From: Acidobacteriota bacterium
GTDB taxonomy: Bacteria > Acidobacteriota > Terriglobia > Terriglobales > Acidobacteriaceae
Direction of reading: 5' to 3'
Assembly (NCBI GenBank): GCA_003224835.1
Contig: QHZX01000352.1
Coordinates: forward strand, 1 to 31,922
DNA: 31,922 nucleotides
A model generated the notes under the pieces. The model had not been told where the DNA came from. It did no database searches and was given only the letters and a program-made list of their open reading frames with translations. This document shows, piece by piece, positions 23,897-29,582 of this stretch (positions are counted from its first letter, which is position 1; every line of letters starts with the position of its first letter). The translations under genes were made by a program, and so were the position numbers.

Positions 23897-24325
23897 ATGG
23901 CAACTACCCCCGCTAGAAGAGATCCGGTTTCAACAAAAAATCCGACCGCAGCTTCCCCAGGCACCATGTCAGTGCTCGCTCCGGCTGTGGGCTGGCTAAT
24001 TCCCGGAGCTGGTCATCTCATCCAGAAACGCTGGATCCGTGGCCTGCTTTTAATGGCGTCAATCGTGATCATGTTCGTGCTTGGGTTGCGGATGGAAGGG
24101 CGAATCTATCGTCCTAATGGCGGCGACGTTCTCGATATTCTCGGCTTTATCGGCGACCTGGGCGCAGGCGGAATGTACATTGTGAGTCGTGCCATGGACC
24201 TTGGCCATATCATCGTTCCGCACACCACGGCCGACTACGGAACCAAGTTCCTAATCGTGGCCGGGCTCCTGAACTTCATCAGCGTGGCTGATGCCTACCA
24301 TATAGCGATCGGCAAGAAACCCTAA
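23897..24325 (+). CDS. DUF6677-like membrane protein
   Basis: The start at 23897 (MATTPARRDPVSTK) is uncertain; an ATG at 23867 adds ten residues. After a hydrophilic N-terminus come four hydrophobic segments: LAPAVGWLIPGAGHLIQ, GLLLMASIVIMFVLGLRM, DILGFIGDLGAGGMYIVS and KFLIVAGLLNFISVADAY. The GWLIPGAGH and ADYGTKFL motifs fit my recollection of DUF6677, a family of unknown function known mainly from Acidobacteriota. Its stop overlaps the ATG of the next gene (TAATG), indicating translational coupling with a second small membrane protein. I assign no function. Confidence 0.65.
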   Translation: MATTPARRDPVSTKNPTAASPGTMSVLAPAVGWLIPGAGHLIQKRWIRGLLLMASIVIMFVLGLRMEGRIYRPNGGDVLDILGFIGDLGAGGMYIVSRAMDLGHIIVPHTTADYGTKFLIVAGLLNFISVADAYHIAIGKKP

Positions 24326-24495
24326 TGTCTCATTTCAACGCTGCCCTGCTGTTTTCAATCTTCGCATCGGTGGTCTTCGGCATCACCGTGCGCGACAATC
24401 CTCGCGCCCAGATTCGTTACGGCCTCTACTGCTTCGCCATGTTCATGGGTGGACTGATTGTGGCAGGCTGGGTGATGTGGGCGCTAAGGCACTAG
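24325..24495 (+). CDS. Small two-helix membrane protein, 56 aa, coupled to the DUF6677-like gene
   Basis: The ATG at 24325-24327 shares its first A with the TAA stop of the upstream gene. The product begins MSHFNAALLFSIFASVVFGI, has a short polar loop (TVRDNPRAQIRYG) and a second helix (CFAMFMGGLIVAGWVMWAL), ending RH at 24495. The hydrophobic pattern and the TAATG junction are strong evidence of a real gene. A partner of the upstream membrane protein is the simplest reading. Confidence 0.75.
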   Translation: MSHFNAALLFSIFASVVFGITVRDNPRAQIRYGLYCFAMFMGGLIVAGWVMWALRH

Positions 24496-24565
24496 GCAGC
24501 TAGTAGCTGTCGGCTTTTAGCTCTTAGTTCTCAGCTTCCATGACATCGTAAGATTGCTACGTTTC

Positions 24566-24795
24566 GTATCAGGGCACGTCTTCAGACGTGCCGATCGAGA
24601 TCCGGTGATTGAAGGGCTAGAGTCCCTGTATTTTCACTTCGGGACACCCAAGTGTTGGATGTGGTATCCGTCAAATCTTTTTTCATAAAAAGCAGGGGTG
24701 ATTCGTATCAGGGCACGTCTTCAGACGTGCCGATAGAGATTCGGTAGTTCAAGGGCTTTAGCCCCTGGGGCACGTCTAAAGACGTGCCCTGATAG
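24566..24795. repeat. REP-like palindromic repeat cluster
   Basis: Three copies of the palindrome GGCACGTCT-NN-AGACGTGCC lie at 24573-24592, 24712-24731 and 24769-24788. The first two are parts of a longer direct repeat that begins TCGTATCAGGGCACGTC and continues with diverged GAGATCCGGT / GAGATTCGGT and AAGGGCT blocks; the third is inverted (ends CCCTGATA). Between copies two and three, GGGCTTTAGCCC is a further small palindrome. This looks like a REP/BIME element at the end of the upstream unit. Whether it is also a transcript end is unknown; there is no T-tract. Confidence 0.8.
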
Positions 24796-24866
24796 GACCG
24801 TGGTCTCAGGATCAAAAAGTCGAAGGCGAGAGACGAAAGCCAAAATTCGACAGCGAAGAGCCGATC

Positions 24867-25871
24867 TCACCCTTCCCACACAAATGCATCGAACACCCGT
24901 TTCGTTTCAAATCCCAAGTGGTGATATAGCTCGACTGCGCGTTTGTTTGCCTCAGTCACGGTGAGCGACAGGGTCGAGAATTTCCGCTGCTTCAAATTGC
25001 GAATGGTCGCGGCCATCAGCAATTTGCCTAGCCCGTGAGCACGGAACTCCGGCAGCACGCAGACTTGAGTCACGTGTCCAACATCGTGGCGCACCCGCGA
25101 GCACAGAATAATGCCGGCCAGGGAGTGCGATTCCCGATCAACCGCGACGAACGACGACTCGGGATCAAACGTGCCGCAGCCAGGAAAGCGAACAATATTA
25201 TTCAAAAATCGCAACGAGCCGCTGAGCGTGCGGTACTGATCGTTGATCTCCGAATCTACGTGACTGCGGTAAGCCGCCGTAATCACTCCGGCCGAAGCCT
25301 GATAGTCGTGCTCCGTCCAGCGGCGAATCTCGAATTGCGCCGAAAGTTTGCTGTCGCTTTGCGTGCCGGTCAATGGCAAGGTCATGAACAGGCGAGCATG
25401 GCGGCTGAACCCCTGGTCCACAAACGGCTTCGAGGCACAGCCCGCCTCGTGTGCCAGTAGTTGCGCCTCAATTCGGTGAACTCCCGGCGATTGTTGCAGG
25501 GTTTCGATCACATGCGTAAGCAGACGTCGCTCGACTTCGCCACGATCCATCCCGTTTTCGCCTTCGCGCACAAACAAATCGCCAATGACGCCTTTATTGT
25601 TCTCGTAAACAAAAAATGAGTAGCCGAAAACTTTGCCGCGTGAAACCGCAGCATAGCCGGGAAGGAACTTGGCATCCATGTAGCGCAGAATCATTTCCGC
25701 CGATCCGGTGTAGTCCCAGCAGAGCAGGTCCGCCCAAACCCGGATTTCATCGTCCAGCAAGGGACGCAGATCGGCCGAAGAAAAATGTCTGAGGTCTAGA
25801 ATCTCCACCCGCACTCCTGCGAAAACGCCGGCTGGCGGAAAACCGGGGTGAATATCCGCGCAGCAATCCAT
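24867..25871 (-). CDS. Tandem GNAT-family N-acetyltransferase, 334 aa
   Basis: The ATG at 25871 is taken; a TTG at 25901 and a GTG at 25808 (with GGAG nearby) are alternatives. The C-terminal half (~190-330) is a typical GNAT domain: VTQVCVLPEFRAHGLGKLLM holds the acetyl-CoA-binding loop (RAHGLG), followed by TLTVTEANKRAVELYHHLGF. The N-terminal half resembles a weaker second GNAT fold (VFGYSFFVYENNKGVIGDLF, then FVDQGFSRHARLFM) without a clear CoA motif. Two-domain GNATs act on aminoglycosides, mycothiol precursors or N-termini; the substrate here is unknown. It lies 85 bp from the glycosyltransferase on the same strand, so co-transcription is possible. Confidence 0.85.
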   Translation of the reverse strand: MDCCADIHPGFPPAGVFAGVRVEILDLRHFSSADLRPLLDDEIRVWADLLCWDYTGSAEMILRYMDAKFLPGYAAVSRGKVFGYSFFVYENNKGVIGDLFVREGENGMDRGEVERRLLTHVIETLQQSPGVHRIEAQLLAHEAGCASKPFVDQGFSRHARLFMTLPLTGTQSDSKLSAQFEIRRWTEHDYQASAGVITAAYRSHVDSEINDQYRTLSGSLRFLNNIVRFPGCGTFDPESSFVAVDRESHSLAGIILCSRVRHDVGHVTQVCVLPEFRAHGLGKLLMAATIRNLKQRKFSTLSLTVTEANKRAVELYHHLGFETKRVFDAFVWEG

Positions 25872-25955
25872 GAGTGTAGTAGCAGGGAAGGGCAGTATCA
25901 AACCGAAGGAACAATGAGCAGCAACGCACCTAACGAGATACCAGATCCGACGGAA

Positions 25956-27551
25956 TCATACTTGAAAGTCCGGCATGTAAGAAAGGGAAATGAGGCGAGA
26001 GTCCCGCAGGGATGGGCACCCTAATGCGCCGCAACATAGAAAAATTCCAGCTTCTGAGGCGGGAAATTCCCCAGATAAACAACTTTTCTGCCGGCCTGCT
26101 GGAATCTGGCCGAGCTCGTAGCGAGAAACAATTTGGTTGCGGTAGAACGCAAGACCAAATTCCGTCTCACGAGGCGCCAGAAAAATTGCCACGGGAAGAT
26201 GATGAGGATCAAAGTTAGCCAATGAGTTTGCAACGGGCCGGGCCGAGAGCGTGTCATCCAGCGGCACTGCGCCGAAACGCATGGCAACTGCAAGTGCCAG
26301 GATTACGGGTGCCAGGGTAGCAATTCGCAATACTCGCAACTCAGACCTGACCAGCAGCACGAAAACCGCGATCGCAATAACAACCGCAATTGTGAGAGGG
26401 ACGATGGCAGCGTTCCATGGCACCCGGTGCTCGAGGATGAGATATTGAACCACCAGAGCCGCAAAAACCAGCGCTCCTATTAACAGCGCGTGCGCAGCCG
26501 CGATAACCTGGGCCAGCCATTTCGCGATTCTCTCCGCCGACGATCTCGCGCGTAAAAATTGTGCTGCCAGAATTGCTCCCGCAGGAATTGCAGGCAATAC
26601 GTATCCCGGCAACTTGGATTGTGAAATGGAAAAGAAGATCACCACTACGCCGATCCAGATCAACAGGAAAGAATACAGTGCGTCACTGGCAGGTTTTTGC
26701 AATTGCCGCACGGCTGTGACCAGCGCGACGACGGCGATGATGGACCATGGAACCCAGCCCAGCAACGTGACCGGGACGTAATACCAGAACGGCTCGGGAT
26801 GATGGTAAAGATTGGTCCCGAAGCGCGCGAAATTATGCTCCACGATGAATTGGTGGAAGAACTGCGCATTCCGCAACTGCACCATTACATACCAGGGCAG
26901 CGCGATTGCGCACCACAGCAATATTCCAGGGATCCAGAGCGTCCTGAATGCTATCAGTGCTCTTCGCTGCAGTGCGGCAAAGATTAAGATCACAGCCGCG
27001 AACAGAAACAGCGCTACCGGCCCTTTGGCCAGAGTGGCGAGGGCCAGGAATCCGTAAAAAGCGACGAGATATTTTTTCTCGCCGCTCTCGAACCACGCAT
27101 ACCAAGCCAGCATTGCAATGCTGAAAGTTGCCGTTAAAGCCATGTCCATGGAAGCTGCATGCGCGAATCCAACGACGCCGGCGGATGTAGCGACCACCAG
27201 CGCGCCATCGAGCTCCGATCCAGGGCGAAAGCGGCGCAGAAACCAATAACCCGCAATCACCAACAGGAATGCGTCGAATACTGAAGGCAGCCGGGCCGCC
27301 CAATCACTCACGCCAAACAAGCGATACGCCAGCATCGCTTGCCAGTAGTACAGCGGTGGCTTTTCGAGCCAAGGAAGTCCGCCCAGAGTCGGGGTTACCC
27401 AGTCATGCCGGGACAGCATTTCGCGCGCGACTTGCGCATAGCGCGGCTCATCGGCGCCGATCAGCCCGAACGCGGCGAGCTTCCAGAGAAAAAAGAAAGC
27501 GGGAATAGCCAGCAGCAGGATCGAGTCAGTAAAGCGTGAGCGGTTCTTCAC
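25956..27551 (-). CDS. ArnT/PMT-type (GT39-like) membrane glycosyltransferase with C-terminal frameshift
   Basis: Such enzymes use a polyprenyl-phosphate sugar to glycosylate lipid A or proteins at the periplasmic face. I start at a GTG at 27551 (KNRSRFTDS follows); the frame runs on to 27776, but that part overlaps nrnA and is unlike the family. The product has about 12 hydrophobic helices, and the first periplasmic loop carries ADEPRYAQVAREM and LEKPPLYYW, the conserved catalytic/substrate segment. Near 26091-26096 the frame probably changes by one base: the tail after IPAG is unlike the family, whereas the neighbouring frame reads RKVVYLGNFPPQKLEFFYVA and stops at 26021, giving about 509 aa. 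Sugar and acceptor are unknown. Confidence 0.85.
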   Translation of the reverse strand: MKNRSRFTDSILLLAIPAFFFLWKLAAFGLIGADEPRYAQVAREMLSRHDWVTPTLGGLPWLEKPPLYYWQAMLAYRLFGVSDWAARLPSVFDAFLLVIAGYWFLRRFRPGSELDGALVVATSAGVVGFAHAASMDMALTATFSIAMLAWYAWFESGEKKYLVAFYGFLALATLAKGPVALFLFAAVILIFAALQRRALIAFRTLWIPGILLWCAIALPWYVMVQLRNAQFFHQFIVEHNFARFGTNLYHHPEPFWYYVPVTLLGWVPWSIIAVVALVTAVRQLQKPASDALYSFLLIWIGVVVIFFSISQSKLPGYVLPAIPAGAILAAQFLRARSSAERIAKWLAQVIAAAHALLIGALVFAALVVQYLILEHRVPWNAAIVPLTIAVVIAIAVFVLLVRSELRVLRIATLAPVILALAVAMRFGAVPLDDTLSARPVANSLANFDPHHLPVAIFLAPRETEFGLAFYRNQIVSRYELGQIPAGRQKSCLSGEFPASEAGIFLCCGALGCPSLRDSRLISLSYMPDFQV

Positions 27552-27639
27552 TCGGGATGCGTTCCTCTGTGGCGTTTCTCTGTGTAACTCTGTGCTCTCT
27601 GTGGTTAAAGCTTTCAAAAAAGATGGGGCAAAGAAAATC

Positions 27640-28492
27640 TTACTGGAAGTTTTGTGTGTCCCTGATTCTGCCCAGGATGCTCTCGACTGCCGCGTGCAGC
27701 GGCCCATCCACCGCGCAGCCGCTGGCGCAACTGTGACCGCCGCCGCCAAATTCTGCGGCGATCTGTGCAACATCAACCTGGCCCTTACTGCGCAGGCTCA
27801 CACGAAAACGTCCATCAGGCAACTCGCGGAAAAATGCCCCAAATCCAAGCCAGCGGGCCTTCGCGTTGCAGCGCAGACAGTGCCGCGCCGAGCAGGCGCA
27901 ACTTCGCGGTTGAATGTCCGAAATAAATATGACGAGCGCTGCGTGCCGGATCAGCTCCCGCGAGTACCAGTTCCCGCGCCAGTTCGAACGTATGCTCGCT
28001 AGTGCCTTCGAACATGAACGCCCCGGTGTCAGTCAGTACCGCTGTGTAAAGGCAGGTCGCGATCTCCGGGGAAATCTTGACTCCTGCTTCTCGCGCCATC
28101 CGATAGACCATTTCGGCCGTGGCCACCGCCTTCGGATCAATCCAATTCACATGCGCAAAGGTGCGGCCGCTCTTGTGATGATCGATGTTGATCAGGAACT
28201 GTTTTTCGAGTCCCTGTAAGCGCGTGCGCTGAACGCTGTCGCATTCTAAAAGGATGGCGGCGTCAAAGTTCCCGTTCACCCGCTCTGCCTGGATCACGGA
28301 TGCCGCAAATGGCAAATGCTGATAAACGCGCGGCACTCCATGGCGCAAGACCACCTCGGCATGTTTGCCCATACGACGCAGAATTTCCTGGCAAGCGAGA
28401 CTCGATCCTACAGCGTCACCGTCGGCACGGTCATGCGAGGTAAGCACGAAGCGCTCGCGGCGTTCGATCTCGGTCAAGACCTGGGCAAGCAT
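27640..28492 (-). pseudogene. nrnA: NrnA-type DHH/DHHA1 phosphoesterase, broken by internal deletion
   Basis: NrnA degrades nanoRNA and 3'-phosphoadenosine 5'-phosphate. The N-terminal DHH domain is intact from the ATG at 28492: SHDRADGDAVGSS, LECDSVQRTRL, the DHH signature in INIDHHKSGRTF and LTDTGAFMF. After REGPLAWIW the frame stops at 27815. The DHHA1 part (FFRELPDGRFRVSLRSKGQV ... FGGGGHSCASGCAV) continues in another frame to 27640. Compared with the family, about 35 residues linking these parts are absent, so the lesion is a deletion of about 100 bp that also shifts frame. The substrate-binding GGGGHSCASG is preserved but not joined to the catalytic half. The place next to rbfA is usual for nrnA. 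Confidence 0.85.
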
Positions 28493-28502
28493 GGAACCAC
28501 TT

Positions 28503-28859
28503 CTATCCCTTCCTGGTTCGCTTCAGCAATTCGTTGACTCTGGCATTGAATTTATCCGAACGGTCGAGAATAAAATGCAATTCAGGAGCACGCCGCAGGT
28601 GCAACCGTTCTGCCAGTTCACGCCGAATGAATCCGACAGCCGCGGTCAGGCCCTCCATACTGAGTTCGCCTTCTTCATTGCTTCCGTGCACCACTACCAG
28701 CACTCGCGCGGAACGCCCATCTGGAGCTAGTTCTACCGAGGTGACGGTAGCGAGGCCAATGCGCGGGTCAGCCAACTCGCCTTCGACAATGGTGTCAATT
28801 TCCTCTCGCAGAGCCTCGGCCAGCCGCCCACGATGGTATTTCTGTCCGCGCCGTTCCAC
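28503..28859 (-). CDS. rbfA: Ribosome-binding factor A
   Basis: RbfA binds the 30S subunit and helps mature the 16S rRNA 5' end, notably in the cold. The 118-aa product from the ATG at 28859 has the family KH-like fold: MERRGQKYHRGRLAEALREE, DPRIGLATVTSVELAPDGRS, ARVLVVVHGS and the C-terminal RRAPELHFILDRS. The length is normal. It lies 11 bp upstream of nrnA and downstream of ylxP and infB, the standard order. The 315-bp gap to ylxP holds a palindromic element, so read-through from infB may be reduced. Confidence 0.95.
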   Translation of the reverse strand: MERRGQKYHRGRLAEALREEIDTIVEGELADPRIGLATVTSVELAPDGRSARVLVVVHGSNEEGELSMEGLTAAVGFIRRELAERLHLRRAPELHFILDRSDKFNARVNELLKRTRKG

Positions 28860-28972
28860 AACTCACCTCGAAATAAAAACCGATGAGAATATCAGAAATT
28901 GATGTTACTGGAATGTCAAACAGGTGATGCGGAATATCAGGATTTTGAGGTTTTTGTCCCAAATTATTGAAG

Positions 28973-29161
28973 GTGTCATCCCGAACGCGCCCGCTGAAGC
29001 GGGCGGGAGAGGGACCTTACGTCGGAATGCAGTACCCGTGCAGTCTGCAGGACAGCGTTCAGCGCAAGCTGCTCATTCAATCCTGTCGACGCCAAATCAA
29101 GTGCATGCGCATCGTAAGGTCCCTCTCGGGCGCGCTTTAGCGCGCCCATTCGGGATGACAC
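28973..29161. mobile_element. MITE-like element with nested inverted repeats
   Basis: The ends are a perfect 13-bp inverted repeat, GTGTCATCCCGAA (28973-28985) and TTCGGGATGACAC (29149-29161). Inside are hairpins CGCCCGC-TGAA-GCGGGCG and GGCGCGC-TTTA-GCGCGCC, then a second perfect 15-bp inverted pair GAGAGGGACCTTACG (29007-29021) / CGTAAGGTCCCTCTC (29113-29127), around a ~90-bp centre. No open frame of note fills it, so it is non-autonomous. It lies between rbfA and ylxP. A RNA fold or a dispersed REP-type repeat are alternatives; target-site duplication is not obvious. Confidence 0.6.
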
Positions 29162-29174
29162 TCCGTCGTTATAA

Positions 29175-29462
29175 TTACAAAAACTCCACGAACGAATCCG
29201 CGACTTCCGCCCCGGCATTATTCGCGATGCGCATAGCCTGGCGCTCTACGTTCCTCATCAACCCATCCAGATAATCGCGCGAATCAGATACGCTGACCAC
29301 GCCAACGGTCGCATGGTTCCACAGACTGGAGGCATCCAGCTCAGCCGTGGCAACGTTGAAATGCGCGCGTAGTTTGTCTTTCAGGCTGCGCACCACTTGG
29401 CGTTTGTCTTTGAGGGATTGCGCGTGCTCGATGCGGAGTTCGAGGGTAAGAAGGGCAACCAT
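29175..29462 (-). CDS. ylxP: DUF503 (YlxP-type) protein, 95 aa
   Basis: The ATG at 29462 begins MVALLTLELRIEHAQSLKDK, which with RQVVRSLKDKLRAHFNVATA is the DUF503 signature; the C-terminus completes the ferredoxin-like fold. YlxP proteins are encoded between infB and rbfA in many bacteria and are suspected to help ribosome assembly, but the role is unproven. The position here (infB, ylxP, rbfA) is the usual one. About 120 bp separate it from infB, with a GC-rich hairpin near the infB end. Confidence 0.93.
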   Translation of the reverse strand: MVALLTLELRIEHAQSLKDKRQVVRSLKDKLRAHFNVATAELDASSLWNHATVGVVSVSDSRDYLDGLMRNVERQAMRIANNAGAEVADSFVEFL

Positions 29463-29536
29463 AAAGGCGTGGTTGGTCGTCGGCTCTCGGTCGGCAAACC
29501 AGCGCTCGGCTTATGAAGCACTGTAATTCTTGATTC

Positions 29537-29558
29537 GGACCGGCGAGGACGCCCGTCC
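29537..29558. repeat. GC-rich imperfect hairpin after infB
   Basis: GGACCGGCG-AGGA-CGCCCGTCC pairs over 8 of 9 positions and lies 25 bp beyond the infB stop (minus strand). It belongs with the GACGGGC hairpins at 3309-3328 and 6313-6330. No T-tract follows. Confidence 0.5.
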
Positions 29559-29582
29559 CCCAGTTTGAGCGACGAGTGCTCT

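Noticed and set aside
28973..29161. A full insertion sequence
   Set aside because: There is no transposase frame within the inverted repeats.
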